Below, piece by piece: positions 17,353 through 26,602 of a stretch of DNA of 64,000 bases (position 1 is its first letter; every line of letters starts with the position of its first letter). The position numbers were made by a program, and so were the translations under genes. The DNA comes from Actinoallomurus sp040655075 (GTDB taxonomy: Bacteria > Actinomycetota > Actinomycetes > Streptosporangiales > Streptosporangiaceae), in NCBI RefSeq assembly GCF_040655075.1, contig NZ_JBFAJC010000005.1:341369-405368 (forward strand), read 5' to 3'. A model generated the notes under the pieces. It was not told the DNA's origin and made no database searches. It saw nothing but the letters and a program-made list of their open reading frames with translations.

Positions 17353-18632
17353 CGGACCCCCGCCCGCAGCGGGCCCACGACCCGCTCCGCGCCGAGTCCG
17401 GCGAGTTCCGCGGACGACAGGGCGAGCAGCTCGCGCAGGCCCGGCTCGGTGTGCTCCCCGATCTCCGGTACCCCGTCGTACACGGGCCCCGGGTACCCGC
17501 CCAGGTGCAGGATGGGGCCGGGGACCAGCGCCGGGCCGAGGACGGTTCCAGCCAGGTCGACGAGCGTGCGCTCCCGGAAGTGCGGATCCTCGACGACGTC
17601 CCGCGCGTCGTTGACCGGTGCCGCGACGACCTCGTGCCGGTCCAGGTCGGCGAGCACGTCCGCGCGCGGCCGGGCGGCCACCCAGGCGGCGACGATTCCC
17701 TGCAGTTCGTCGTTGTGCTCCATTCGCGCCGTGTTGGTGGCGAACCGCGGATCGTCGGCGAACTCCGGGTGCCCCATCGCCTGGAACAGCCGGACCGCGA
17801 TCCGCTGCGACGAGGCGGCGATGGACAGCCACCGGCCATCCCCCGCCCGGTAGATGCCGCGCGGCGACGCCGAGCCCGAGCCGTTCCCGACGCGCTGCTG
17901 GATCTCCCCGGTGCTCGTGTAGCGCAGGATCATGTCGCCGAGGATGAACATCAGCGGCTCGTACAGCGCGACGTCGACGACGTCGCCGAGGCCGGTTCGC
18001 GACCGCGCCAGCAGCGTCGTGACCGTGCCGTACGCCGCGGAGATCCCGGCGATCGAGTCGGCGAACCCGAACGGCGGCGAGGTCGGCGGGCTGTCCGGCC
18101 AGCCGTTCGTGAACGCGTACCCGCTGGCGGTCTCGGCCACCGTGCCGAAGCCCGGCCGCTCGCGGTACGGACCGGTCTGCCCGAATCCGGAGACGCGCGT
18201 CAGCACCAGCCCGGGGTTGTCCGCCGCGAGCACGTCGTAGCCGAGGCCCCACTCCTCCAGCCGGCCGGGCCGGAACGACTCCAGCACGACGTCGACGCGG
18301 GCCGCCAGCCGGCGGACCAGGTCACGGCCCGCGGGCCGCCGCAGGTCGATGCCGACCGACTCCTTGCCCGCGTTGAGCCGGGCGAAGCCGAGGGCGAGGC
18401 CCTCGTGCTGAGGCGTCCAGTGCCGGGCGTAGTCGCCGGTCGCCGGGTCCTCGACCTTGACGACGCGCGCGCCGAAGTCGCGCAGCATCCGGCCGGCCGT
18501 CGGGGCGGCGTACATCGTCCCGAGCTCCAGCACCGTCACCCCGGCGAGCGGAGGGCCGGCGGCCCCTGCGCGCCCGTCCGACGCCCGCTCGTTCACAGGC
18601 TGTCGTGCCCGGCCGGTCACCTTGTCGCTCAT
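17349..18632 (-). CDS. CaiB/BaiF (class III) CoA-transferase
   Basis: 427 residues from ATG 18632, which overlaps the lyase stop (ATGA). Conserved features are PLAGVTVLELGTMYAAPTAG, RMLRDFGARVVKVEDPATGD with the catalytic Asp, GIDLRRPAGRDLVRRLAARV and SGFGQTGPYRERPGFGTVAE. These enzymes move CoA between carboxylic acids through acyl-aspartyl intermediates. Sitting with a CoA ligase in one operon, it may activate the substrate by CoA recycling, using for example a dicarboxylyl-CoA released later in the pathway. The donor and acceptor are unknown. Confidence 0.92.
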   Translation of the reverse strand: MSDKVTGRARQPVNERASDGRAGAAGPPLAGVTVLELGTMYAAPTAGRMLRDFGARVVKVEDPATGDYARHWTPQHEGLALGFARLNAGKESVGIDLRRPAGRDLVRRLAARVDVVLESFRPGRLEEWGLGYDVLAADNPGLVLTRVSGFGQTGPYRERPGFGTVAETASGYAFTNGWPDSPPTSPPFGFADSIAGISAAYGTVTTLLARSRTGLGDVVDVALYEPLMFILGDMILRYTSTGEIQQRVGNGSGSASPRGIYRAGDGRWLSIAASSQRIAVRLFQAMGHPEFADDPRFATNTARMEHNDELQGIVAAWVAARPRADVLADLDRHEVVAAPVNDARDVVEDPHFRERTLVDLAGTVLGPALVPGPILHLGGYPGPVYDGVPEIGEHTEPGLRELLALSSAELAGLGAERVVGPLRAGVR

Positions 18633-19543
18633 TCCCGGCCTCCGCTCGGTACGGCGCCCGGGGGCGTCCCGGGCGTGGCGGCGACGTGGGCGAGCCACGC
18701 GCGCGCGGTGTCGGCGTGCGCCTTGTCGATGTGCAGACCGCGATACCGGACCGCGCCGTCGCCGGCGGCGGCCGCACGCTCGTACGCGGCGACGAGCCCC
18801 TCGTGGAAGGCGATCTCGTCGGGCGAGGCGGAGAAGACCTCGTTGATGGTCGCGACGTGCGACGGATGAATCGCGATCATGCCGCGGAAGCCCAGCCGGC
18901 GGCCCTGCCGCGCGAACTCCCGCAGGCCGTCGAGGTCGTCGAGGCGTTCCCACAGGGCGGTGAGCGGGTGGATGCCGGCCTCCCGGCAGGCCAGCAGGAC
19001 GCGGCTGCGGAGGTAGAGGGTCTCGTCCCCCTCCGGGGTCCACTGGTAGCCGACGGCGCGCGCGATGTCGGCGTGCTCGGCGGTCGGGCCGATCATCGCT
19101 CCGATGCGGGGCGAGGCGAGCGCGATCTCCCGGGCGCGCTGGATCGCGCCGACGGTCTCGACCGGGACGATGTACCGCAGTCCGGTGACGCCGTTGCGGT
19201 GCTCGAAGTGGTCGAGGAGCGCGTCGTACCGGATGACGTCGGCGGGTTCGCCGATCTTCGGGGCGAAGACGCCGGTGAGGCCCGGCACCACCGCGGCCTC
19301 CAGGTCGGCGCCGGTCAGGCGGGTGTCCAGCGCGTTGGGGCGTACGAAGAGCCCGACCCGGCCGTCGCGTTCCCGCACGTCGGCGACCGACTCGGCGATG
19401 GCCGTACGGGCCTGTTCCTTCAGGTGGCCGGGGACCGAGTCCTCCAGGTCGAGCACGATCGCGTCGGCTCCGGCGGCCAGCGCCTTGGCGACCCAGGCGG
19501 GTTTGTGCGCGGGGGCGAAGAGGATCGAGCGGTAGGGCACCAT
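18629..19543 (-). CDS. HpcH/HpaI-CitE family beta-hydroxyacyl-CoA lyase
   Basis: 304 residues from ATG 19543 (MVPYRSILFAPAHKPAWVAK). The CitE barrel shows the metal and CoA motifs: ADAIVLDLEDSVPG (Asp/Glu metal ligands), GLFVRPNALDTR (CoA-binding Arg) and YIVPVETVGAIQRA (second Glu ligand), plus MIGPTAEHADIARAVG and a late FRGMIAIHPSHV. The family cleaves or condenses malyl-, citramalyl- or HMG-like CoA esters, so it may split off acetyl- or propionyl-CoA. The start region is duplicated: an in-frame ATG at 19603, overlapping the ligase stop as TGATG, would add 20 residues. I prefer 19543 by homology. Confidence 0.88.
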   Translation of the reverse strand: MVPYRSILFAPAHKPAWVAKALAAGADAIVLDLEDSVPGHLKEQARTAIAESVADVRERDGRVGLFVRPNALDTRLTGADLEAAVVPGLTGVFAPKIGEPADVIRYDALLDHFEHRNGVTGLRYIVPVETVGAIQRAREIALASPRIGAMIGPTAEHADIARAVGYQWTPEGDETLYLRSRVLLACREAGIHPLTALWERLDDLDGLREFARQGRRLGFRGMIAIHPSHVATINEVFSASPDEIAFHEGLVAAYERAAAAGDGAVRYRGLHIDKAHADTARAWLAHVAATPGTPPGAVPSGGRE

Positions 19544-19630
19544 CAGCGGCCCCCCGTCCCGGCCAGGCGGTGGACGAAGAGGATCGAGCGGTAGGGGCAC
19601 CATCAGGCGCCTCCCGCGCCGGCCAGGCGG
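19516..19630 (-). repeat. Duplicated ligase/lyase gene junction
   Basis: Two tandem copies (19575-19630 and 19516-19570, about 50 of 55 bp identical, one indel) each contain the ligase end, a stop-start junction and the first codons of the lyase. The upstream copy has an extra base that shifts its reading frame after four codons. Confidence 0.85.
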
Positions 19631-21252
19631 TCGTGGGTGTCGGGTGTGACGCCCTCGGCGCGCAGCGCGGCCTTCCGTACGCGCTCGGACGGGGTCTTCG
19701 GCAGCTCGTCGACGAAGCGGATGAAGCGCGGTACGGCGAAGGCGGGGACCCTCCCGGTGCACCAGTCCCACAGCTCCTGCGGCTTGACGTCACGCGACGC
19801 GATGACGCACGCCATCACCTCGTCCTCACCGGCCTCGACGCCGGCGTCCACCCCGATCACCGCGCACTCCACCACCGCCTCGTATCCCAGGAGGGCCTGC
19901 TCGACCTCGTAGGAGCTGATGTTCTCCCCGCGCCGGCGCAGGGCGTCCTTGTACCGGTCGACGAAGTAGAACCAGCCGTCGGCGTCCTTGCGCAGCGCGT
20001 CTCCGGTGTGGAACCACAGGTTCCGCCACGCCTCGGCGGTGCGTTCGGGCATGGCGTAGTAGCCGAGGCTGCACGTCCACGGGTGCTTCGGCCGGACGAC
20101 GAGCTCGCCGATCTCGCCGACGGGCACCTCCACGTCGGTGTCCGGGTCGACCAGCCGCACGTCGAACCAGTCCGCGGCGGCGAGCCCGGCGGCACCGGCG
20201 GGCCGGTCCTCGCCGTACGGGGAAAGGATGGGCGCGCTGGTCTCGGTGAGTCCGAAGACCTCGACGAACGCCTCGATGCCGAACCTCTCGCTGAAGCCGG
20301 CGAGGATGGAGCTCGCGGTCGGCGCGGCGAACACCGAGCGCAGGCGGTTGTCGGCGTCGCCGGGCCGGGCGGGCTGCTTCCAGATGAAGTCCATCATCAC
20401 GCCGATGAGGTTGGTGACGGTGGCGCCGGAATCGCGCAGCTGGTCCACCCAGCGGCTGGCGCTGAACCGCGATCGCACCACGAGCCGCGCGCCGGCGATC
20501 AGCGCGGGGTAGGCGGCCATGAACTGGGCGTTGCCGTGGAAGAGCGGCGTGCAGGTGAAGTAGACGTCCTCGGCGGTGAGTCGCTGCAGGCTGACGACCT
20601 CTTCGCCGAAGAAGAACATCTGCGCGTGCGGCATGGCCACGCCCTTCGACGGGCCGGTCGTGCCGGAGGTGAAGAAGATCGAGGCGAGCGAGCGGGGCTC
20701 CGGCGAGGGCGGGTCGACCCCGGGGCGGGCGCCCTCGGCGAGTTCCTCCCACGGCCGGGCGTCCCACCCGGCGTCGCGCAGCGCGCGTACGGCCTCGGCC
20801 TGCGCGCCGTGGTCGATCACCCAGAACCGTTCGATCACGCGCGCCGCGTCGGCGACGGCGAGGAAGCGGCCTGCCAGGGCGTCGTCGACGACCGCCCACC
20901 GCGGGGCCGCGGTCGTCAGCTGGTGTTCCAGGAAGACGCCTTCGTAGGCGGTGTTGACGGGTACCTCGACGTAGCCGCCGACGCCGGTGCCCAGCCAGGT
21001 CCGTACGAACTGCGAGGAGTTGGCGGCCATCACCAGGACACGGTCGCCCGCGTCCGCGCCGGCCCGCGCGAGGCGGTCGGCGACCGACTCGGCCTGCTCG
21101 AGGGCCTGCGCGTACGTCCAGCTCAGCCCCTCTTCCGGAGTGTCGAGGAAGGTCGCGTCCGGCCGATGCCGCGCCTGGTGCCGCAGCACGGTCGCCAGGG
21201 TCCAGTCGCGCTGGTCCGGGAACACCGGCCTGAGGTCCGTGTAAGTACGCAT
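19603..21252 (-). CDS. Acyl-CoA ligase of the crotonobetaine/carnitine CoA-ligase type
   Basis: 549 residues from ATG 21252. The ANL-superfamily core motifs are all present: P-loop-like SIFFTSGTTGPSKGVAMPH, VFGLTETSAP (A5), WFHTGDALRKDADGWFYFVDR (A7/A8 with Asp and Arg) and the catalytic Lys near the end (TPSERVRKAAL). Overall pattern and length resemble CaiC and medium-chain ligases. It likely makes the first CoA thioester of the island in an ATP-dependent reaction. It opens the overlapping eight-gene leftward operon and has its own candidate GntR-responsive element upstream. Confidence 0.9.
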   Translation of the reverse strand: MRTYTDLRPVFPDQRDWTLATVLRHQARHRPDATFLDTPEEGLSWTYAQALEQAESVADRLARAGADAGDRVLVMAANSSQFVRTWLGTGVGGYVEVPVNTAYEGVFLEHQLTTAAPRWAVVDDALAGRFLAVADAARVIERFWVIDHGAQAEAVRALRDAGWDARPWEELAEGARPGVDPPSPEPRSLASIFFTSGTTGPSKGVAMPHAQMFFFGEEVVSLQRLTAEDVYFTCTPLFHGNAQFMAAYPALIAGARLVVRSRFSASRWVDQLRDSGATVTNLIGVMMDFIWKQPARPGDADNRLRSVFAAPTASSILAGFSERFGIEAFVEVFGLTETSAPILSPYGEDRPAGAAGLAAADWFDVRLVDPDTDVEVPVGEIGELVVRPKHPWTCSLGYYAMPERTAEAWRNLWFHTGDALRKDADGWFYFVDRYKDALRRRGENISSYEVEQALLGYEAVVECAVIGVDAGVEAGEDEVMACVIASRDVKPQELWDWCTGRVPAFAVPRFIRFVDELPKTPSERVRKAALRAEGVTPDTHDRLAGAGGA

Positions 21253-21295
21253 ATCACCCAATCCGCCCGGCCGCTCACACCGCCGGACAAAGCAA

Positions 21296-21313
21296 GATAA
21301 TCATACGCATGGT
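21296..21313 (+). promoter_or_regulatory. Candidate GntR operator upstream of the CoA-ligase operon
   Basis: GATAATCATACGCATGGT fits GATA-N4-TAYGNAT, shared with 23703-23720 and 27368-27385. It lies ~45 bp before the ligase start. Confidence 0.45.
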
Positions 21314-21337
21314 TTTGCGGCCAGGGCTACTGCGGGT

Positions 21338-22474
21338 TCACCGGCCCGTCGACGACCGGGTCAGGGTCTTGGCGAGCTGGCCGGTCAGCACCTCGTTGCC
21401 GCCCTCGTAGATCCGCATCGGCCGGGCGTCGCGGTACAGCCGCTCGATCGCCGAGCCCGACACCAGGCCGAACCGGCCCATCATCTGCACGCACCGGTCG
21501 ACCACCCGGCCCGCCATCTCGGTCGCGCCCACCTTGGCCATCGACGACCAGTGCAGGTTGGCCAGCGGGTCGGCGGCGGCCCGGGACGCGGCCGCGTACG
21601 TGAGCAGGCGCGCGGACTCCAGCTCGGTCCACGACGTCCCCAGCATCTGCGGGATCGGCCCCAGCCGGGACAGGGTGGTGCCGAACTGCTCGCGCCCGGT
21701 CGTGTGCCGCACCGCCTCGTCCAGCGCGGCCTGCGCCAGGCCCACCGCCGCCCCGGCCACCGAGACCCGGAAGGTCGCGAGCGTCCCCAGGACCAGGGGG
21801 AACGCCTGTCCGGGCGCGCCGATGCGGTGGTCCGCCGGGACCCTGGCGTCCTCGAAGCGCACCGTCCCGAGCACGTGCGGGGCGATGATGTCCGGGCCGC
21901 TCTCGACGCGCACTCCCCCGGTGGCCGCCGGGACCAGGACGAGGCTGTGGCCGTCGCCCTCCCGGCACAGCACCGTGTAGACGTCGGCCGCGCCGGCGTT
22001 GGTGATCCACGACTTGACGCCGGTGACGGCCAGCTCGCCGTCGCGCTCGGCGACGCGCGTGGTGACCGCCCGGAGGTCGGAGCCGACGCCGGGCTCGGTC
22101 AGGGCCAGAGCCGCGATCGCGTCGAGGGCCGCGATCCGCGGCAGCCATTCCCGCCGCACGTCGTCGTCGCCTCCGGCGGCGAGGGCGTATCCGCCGATGC
22201 CCTGCATCGCGAACATGGAGTCCAGGTGTCCCGAGACCGCCATCAGCGCCTCGCGGACGACCGTGACGGCGAGGGGGTCCACGGTCTCGTCCACGCCTCC
22301 GTACGCGGCCGGAACGGTCAGCCCGGCCAGGCCGCTCTCGCGCAGCGCCGCGCGCAGCGCTGGGTCCAGACCGGTCCCGGCGTCGGCCGCGCCGGCCCGG
22401 TCCCGTACCGACTCCGCCAGCTTCACGGCGCGTTCTCGCAGGTCCTCGTGTCGCCGTGGCAGTTCGAAGGGCAT
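21338..22474 (-). CDS. Acyl-CoA dehydrogenase (second of pair)
   Basis: 378 residues with the three-domain ACAD fold: GLAGLTVPAAYGG, the FAD-binding ALTEPGVGSDLRAV and SWITNAG, then helices ending in MRIYEGGNEVLTGQLAKTL. The catalytic base is most likely the Glu of IYEGGNE. It should introduce an alpha,beta double bond into an acyl-CoA and pass electrons to ETF. It follows the other ACAD gene by 34 bp, so the two may form a heteromer or act on successive intermediates. It precedes the CoA-ligase gene by 85 bp. Confidence 0.9.
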   Translation of the reverse strand: MPFELPRRHEDLRERAVKLAESVRDRAGAADAGTGLDPALRAALRESGLAGLTVPAAYGGVDETVDPLAVTVVREALMAVSGHLDSMFAMQGIGGYALAAGGDDDVRREWLPRIAALDAIAALALTEPGVGSDLRAVTTRVAERDGELAVTGVKSWITNAGAADVYTVLCREGDGHSLVLVPAATGGVRVESGPDIIAPHVLGTVRFEDARVPADHRIGAPGQAFPLVLGTLATFRVSVAGAAVGLAQAALDEAVRHTTGREQFGTTLSRLGPIPQMLGTSWTELESARLLTYAAASRAAADPLANLHWSSMAKVGATEMAGRVVDRCVQMMGRFGLVSGSAIERLYRDARPMRIYEGGNEVLTGQLAKTLTRSSTGR

Positions 22475-22508
22475 CTCGTCTCCTCGGGTCGGGTCGGCGG
22501 GCCGCGCG

Positions 22509-23693
22509 TCAGCTTCGCTGATCGAAGGTGCGGCCCAGCAGCTCGGAGACGATCCGGGTGCGCTGCATCGTCGGCGTGCCTCCGGCCAGCGCCCAGCCGT
22601 GCGCGTCGCGATGCAGCCGCTCGATGCCGTACTCCTCGGTGTAGCCGTTGCCTCCGTGCAGCTGGATGGCCAGGTCGGTCACCCGCTTGGCGGTCTCGTT
22701 GGCGGTGCACTTGGCGATGGACACCTCCAGGGGCGAGGGCAGGCCGCGCCCGGCGCCCCGGGCCGTGCGGTGCACCAGCAGCCGCGCGGCCTCCACCTGC
22801 ATGACCATGTCCGCGACGGTCATCTGGGTGGCCTGGAACTCGATGATCGGCTTGCCGAACGCCTTCCGCTCCTGCACGTAGGCGACCGTGCGGTCGAGCG
22901 CCGCCTGCGCGATCGCCAGGCTCATCGTGGCGTTGCCGAGGCGCTCCAGCGAGAACCCGGTGAACAGGTCGCGGAACCGCCCGGCGGGAACGAGCAGGTT
23001 GGCGACCGGCACCCGGACGTCGTCGAAGAACACGTCACAGGAGGGGATGCCGCGGAAGCCCATCAGCCGCTCCTGGGCGCCGTACGAGACGCCGGGGGTG
23101 CCGGCGTCGACGACCAGTGCGCCGATGCCCCGGGCGCCGGGCGCGTCCGACATCCGGGCGTACAGCAGGTACTGGTCGGCGTGGCCGCCGCCGGAGATCC
23201 AGCGTTTGGCCCCGTTCACGCGGAAGTGGTCGCCGTCGAGGACCGCCGAGGTCGTCATGTCGGTGGCGGCCGAGCCGGCGTCCGGCTCGGAGATCGCCAC
23301 GGCCATCGTCGCGTCCCCGCGAATGATCGGGGGAAGGTAGCGAGCGCGCAGGTCGTCGCCGCCTAGCAGGTTGACGACCGTCGCGGGGCCGGTGTTGCAC
23401 TCGAACACCTGGAAGGCGGCCGGGCGGCACTCCTTGGCGAGCTCCTCGATCACCACGAGGGCGTCGAGGACCGGAGCGCCGGACCCGCCGAACTCCTCGG
23501 GCAGCGTGATGCCGAGCAGGCCCAGGTCGCCGAGCCTGCGGCGTTCCTCGGCCGGGAGCGGCGTGCGCTCGGCGTCCCAGCCGGCGGCCAGCGGGGCGTA
23601 GTGCTCACGGGCCAGGTCGCGTGCCATCGCGCGGATCTGCCGCTGTTGGTCGGAGAGGTCGGCGTCCTGTGGGCTGTCGATCACTGCGGACAT
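22509..23693 (-). CDS. Acyl-CoA dehydrogenase (first of pair)
   Basis: 394 residues from ATG 23693 (MSAVIDSPQDADLSDQQRQI); an in-frame ATG at 23702 is equally possible and neither has a clear ribosome site. FAD and substrate motifs are AVAISEPDAGSAATDM, RWISGGGHADQY and RKAFGKPIIEFQATQM, with the C-terminal IQLHGGNGYTEEYGIERLHRD carrying the catalytic Glu region. It is a standard ACAD of the short/medium-chain or branched type. It is divergent from the thiolase gene, and the shared 60-bp region holds a candidate GntR site. Confidence 0.92.
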   Translation of the reverse strand: MSAVIDSPQDADLSDQQRQIRAMARDLAREHYAPLAAGWDAERTPLPAEERRRLGDLGLLGITLPEEFGGSGAPVLDALVVIEELAKECRPAAFQVFECNTGPATVVNLLGGDDLRARYLPPIIRGDATMAVAISEPDAGSAATDMTTSAVLDGDHFRVNGAKRWISGGGHADQYLLYARMSDAPGARGIGALVVDAGTPGVSYGAQERLMGFRGIPSCDVFFDDVRVPVANLLVPAGRFRDLFTGFSLERLGNATMSLAIAQAALDRTVAYVQERKAFGKPIIEFQATQMTVADMVMQVEAARLLVHRTARGAGRGLPSPLEVSIAKCTANETAKRVTDLAIQLHGGNGYTEEYGIERLHRDAHGWALAGGTPTMQRTRIVSELLGRTFDQRS

Positions 23694-23702
23694 AGATTTC
23701 AT

Positions 23703-23720
23703 GATATTGGTATGCATAGT
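23703..23720 (+). promoter_or_regulatory. Candidate GntR operator between acyl-CoA dehydrogenase and thiolase
   Basis: GATATTGGTATGCATAGT matches the ligase-promoter element at 13 of 18 positions and contains TATGCATA. It abuts or overlaps the dehydrogenase start, a place where binding could repress both divergent promoters. Confidence 0.5.
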
Positions 23721-23754
23721 TAGACCGTCAAGACTGGCTGAGGAGGCCGGCATC

Positions 23755-24942
23755 ATGTCCGCAGCCGTCATCGTCGACGCGGTGCGCTCGCCCATGGGCC
23801 GGGGTAAGCCCGGCGGCGCGCTCGCCGGGGTCCATCCCGTCGGCCTGCTCGCCCAGGTGCTCACCGCGCTGGTCGAGCGCACCGGCCTGGACCCCGGCAC
23901 CGTCGACGACGTCCTCGTCGGCTGCGTGGGCCAGGCCGGCGAGCAGTCGGCCACGCCCGGCCGGCAGGCGTGGCTCGCGGCGGGCTTCCCCGAGCACGTC
24001 CCGTCGGTGACGATCGAGCGCAAGTGCGGCTCGGGCCAGCAGGCGCTCGACTTCGCCGTCCAGGGCGTCGCAGCCGGCGCGTACGACATCGTGATCGCCG
24101 CAGGCGTCGAGTCGATGAGCCGGGTGCCGATGGGCTCGGCCCGGATGGGCGCGGATCCCTTCGGACCCGATGTCCTCGCGCGATACGCCCCGGGCCCGGT
24201 CCCGCAGGGCGTGGCGGCCGAGCTCGTCGCGGACAAGTGGGGGCTGACGCGGGAGGCGCTCGATGCGTACGCCGTGCGCTCCCACACGCGCGCCGCGCAC
24301 GCCGCCGCCTCGGGCGCCTTCGACCGTGAGATCATGCCGATCACGACGGCGGACGGCGTCGTGTCCGCCGACGAGACCATCCGGCCGGGCTCGACCGCCG
24401 AGCGGCTCGCCGCCCTCCCGCCCGCCTTCGCGGGTTCCGAACACGCCGCCCGCTTCCCGAGCCTCGACTGGAAGATCACCGCGGGCAACTCCTCCCAGCT
24501 CACCGACGGCGCCGCCGCGATGCTCGTCATGAGCGAGGAGCGGGCCACGGCGCTCGGCCGCACACCGCGGGGCCGGGTCGTCGCCTCGGCGGTCCGCGGC
24601 GACGACCCGGTGCTCATGCTCACCGGCCCCATCCCCGCGACGCGCAGGCTGCTGCGGCGCTGCGGCCTGTCGCTCGACGACGTGGCCGCCGCCGAGGTCA
24701 ACGAGGCGTTCGCCTGCGTCCCGCTCGCCTGGCAGGCCGAGTTCGGCCTCGACGACGACCGGCTCAACCCGCGGGGCGGCGCGATCGCGCTCGGACATCC
24801 GCTCGGCGCCTCCGGCATCCGGCTGGCGACCACGCTCCTCGGTTTCCTCGAGGACACCGGCGGGCGCTACGGCCTGCAGACCATGTGCGAGGCGGGCGGC
24901 ATGGCCAACGCCCTGATCCTGGAGAACCTCGGCGCCCGCTGA
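23755..24942 (+). CDS. Thiolase-family acetyl-CoA acyltransferase
   Basis: 395 residues from ATG 23755 with GAGGAGG upstream. Catalytic residues are clear: nucleophile Cys91 in IERKCGSGQQ, His348 in ALGHPLGASG, and Cys378 in MCEAGGMAN. NEAFA is also present. It should carry out thiolytic cleavage of a beta-ketoacyl-CoA, the last step of a beta-oxidation-like sequence. The following SDR (23 bp away) and enoyl-CoA hydratase (GTGA overlap) supply the preceding steps, so these three genes are a complete rightward module. Confidence 0.93.
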   Translation: MSAAVIVDAVRSPMGRGKPGGALAGVHPVGLLAQVLTALVERTGLDPGTVDDVLVGCVGQAGEQSATPGRQAWLAAGFPEHVPSVTIERKCGSGQQALDFAVQGVAAGAYDIVIAAGVESMSRVPMGSARMGADPFGPDVLARYAPGPVPQGVAAELVADKWGLTREALDAYAVRSHTRAAHAAASGAFDREIMPITTADGVVSADETIRPGSTAERLAALPPAFAGSEHAARFPSLDWKITAGNSSQLTDGAAAMLVMSEERATALGRTPRGRVVASAVRGDDPVLMLTGPIPATRRLLRRCGLSLDDVAAAEVNEAFACVPLAWQAEFGLDDDRLNPRGGAIALGHPLGASGIRLATTLLGFLEDTGGRYGLQTMCEAGGMANALILENLGAR

Positions 24943-24965
24943 GCGCCCGGACGTGGAAGGACATC

Positions 24966-25730
24966 ATGGACGTCACATCGGGATCGGCCGTCGTCACGGG
25001 CGGGGCGTCAGGACTCGGGCTCGCGACCGCCCGGCGGCTGGTGGGCGCGGGAGTGCCCACCGTGCTGCTGGACCTGCCCCAGTCCGACGGCGCGGCGATC
25101 GCCGCGGGCCTGGGCGACAAGACCCGCTTCGTCCCCGCCGACGTCACCGACCCCACCGGGGTGAGCGCCGCGCTGGACGCCGCTGAGGAGCTGGCGCCGC
25201 TGCGTACGCTGGTGCACTGCGCGGGGCGCGGCGGCGCCCTGCGGATCGTGGACTCGGCCGGTGAACCCGGCTCGCTCGAGCTGTACGAGTCCGTGGTGCG
25301 GGTCAACCTCATCGGCACCTTCAACACCCTGCGACTCGCGGCCGCGCGGATGGCCCGCAACGAGCCGGTCGAGGACGAGCGCGGCGTCTGCGTGCTCACC
25401 GCCTCCGTCGCCGCGTGGGAGGGGCAGATCGGCCAGCTCCCCTACGCCTCGGCCAAGGCGGGCATCGTCGGGATGACCATCGTGGCCGCCCGGGATCTGG
25501 CCTCGAAACTGATCCGCGTCTGCACGATCGCGCCCGGCCTGTTCGACACCCCGATCCTGGCGCGGCTCCCGGAGAAGGTACGGGACTCGCTCGCGACGAT
25601 GGCGCCGCATCCGCGCCGGCTCGGCGCTCCGGACGAGTACGCGCGGCTGGCCCTGCAGATCGTGGACAATCCGATGCTGAACGGCGAGACGATCCGGCTG
25701 GACGGCGCGATCCGGATGCAGGCCCGGTGA
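24966..25730 (+). CDS. SDR-type 3-hydroxyacyl-CoA dehydrogenase
   Basis: 254 residues from ATG 24966 with GGAAGGAC upstream. It has GGASGLGLATARRL (NAD-binding), the NNAG equivalent VHCAGRGG, an active-site Ser (LTASVAAWEG) and YASAK (LPYASAKAG). The pattern, including DLPQSDG after the second strand and PGLFDTPILARLPEKV, resembles HSD17B10-like 3-hydroxyacyl-CoA dehydrogenases. It fits between hydratase and thiolase in the same operon, where it would oxidise the 3-hydroxyacyl-CoA with NAD. Confidence 0.88.
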   Translation: MDVTSGSAVVTGGASGLGLATARRLVGAGVPTVLLDLPQSDGAAIAAGLGDKTRFVPADVTDPTGVSAALDAAEELAPLRTLVHCAGRGGALRIVDSAGEPGSLELYESVVRVNLIGTFNTLRLAAARMARNEPVEDERGVCVLTASVAAWEGQIGQLPYASAKAGIVGMTIVAARDLASKLIRVCTIAPGLFDTPILARLPEKVRDSLATMAPHPRRLGAPDEYARLALQIVDNPMLNGETIRLDGAIRMQAR

Positions 25731-26485
25731 GCGTCCGGACCGAGTGCGAGGACGCCGTCCTCGTCGTCACCATCGACCGGCCGGACGTCCGCAACGCCAT
25801 CGACACCGCCACCGCCGAGGCGATCGGGGCCGCGATGGCACGGCTCGACGAGGACGACTCGCTCTTCGCGGGCGTCCTGACCGGGGCGGGCGGCACGTTC
25901 TGCGCCGGAATGGACCTCAAGGCGTTCCTCGCCGGGGAGCGCCCGGCGGTGCCGGGCCGCGGTTTCGCCGGCCTGGTCGAGGCGCCGCCGGCCAAGCCCC
26001 TCATCGCCGCCGTCGAGGGCTACGCGCTGGCCGGCGGGTTCGAGATCGCCCTGGCCTGCGACCTGATCGTCGCCGCCGACGACGCGTGGTTCGGCCTGCC
26101 GGAGGTCCGCCGTGGCCTGATGGCCGGGGGCGGCGGGCTGCTGCGACTCCCCCGGAAGGTTCCCCTCGGGAAGGCCACCGAATGGGCGCTCACGGGTGAT
26201 CGGATCAGTGCCGCCGAGGCGCACGACGCGGGGCTCGTCAACCGGCTGACGCCCCACGGAGAGGCCCTGACCGAGGCGAAGGCCCTCGCCGCTCGGATCG
26301 CCGCCAACGGCCCGCTGGGCGTACGGGCCACCAAGCGCGTCCTGTACGAGAGCGGCCAGTGGCCGGCCGACGAGGCGTTCGCTCGGCAGAACGAGATCTA
26401 CGAGCCCGTACGGTCGTCAGAGGACGCACGCGAGGGCGCGACCGCGTTCACCGAGAAGCGCTCCCCGGTGTGGCGCGGCCGCTGA
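25727..26485 (+). CDS. Enoyl-CoA hydratase/isomerase
   Basis: 252 residues from GTG 25727, overlapping the SDR stop as GTGA. Crotonase motifs are GAGGTFCAGMDLKAF and VEGYALAGGFEIALACD, then FGLPEVRRGLMAGGGG where Glu residues act as the hydratase base. Unlike the MenB/BadI-like crotonase at 14983, it looks like a conventional hydratase. It completes the thiolase operon and is convergent with the GntR gene. Confidence 0.9.
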   Translation: MSVRTECEDAVLVVTIDRPDVRNAIDTATAEAIGAAMARLDEDDSLFAGVLTGAGGTFCAGMDLKAFLAGERPAVPGRGFAGLVEAPPAKPLIAAVEGYALAGGFEIALACDLIVAADDAWFGLPEVRRGLMAGGGGLLRLPRKVPLGKATEWALTGDRISAAEAHDAGLVNRLTPHGEALTEAKALAARIAANGPLGVRATKRVLYESGQWPADEAFARQNEIYEPVRSSEDAREGATAFTEKRSPVWRGR

Positions 26486-26548
26486 GCGGTCTCCGACGAG
26501 GCACCGGGCGATCTCCTCAGTGACGCAGCCGCCCGGGCGATCTCCGGC

Positions 26549-26566
26549 CCCGGCCTCCGGGCCGGG
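26549..26566. terminator. Hairpin between convergent hydratase and gntR genes
   Basis: CCCGGCC-TCCG-GGCCGGG is a perfect 7-bp stem in the 117-bp convergent gap. It is GC-rich and lacks a U-run. Confidence 0.4.
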
Positions 26567-26602
26567 ACGCCGGGCCGAGACGCCGCCGGGCCGGGCTCGC
26601 GC

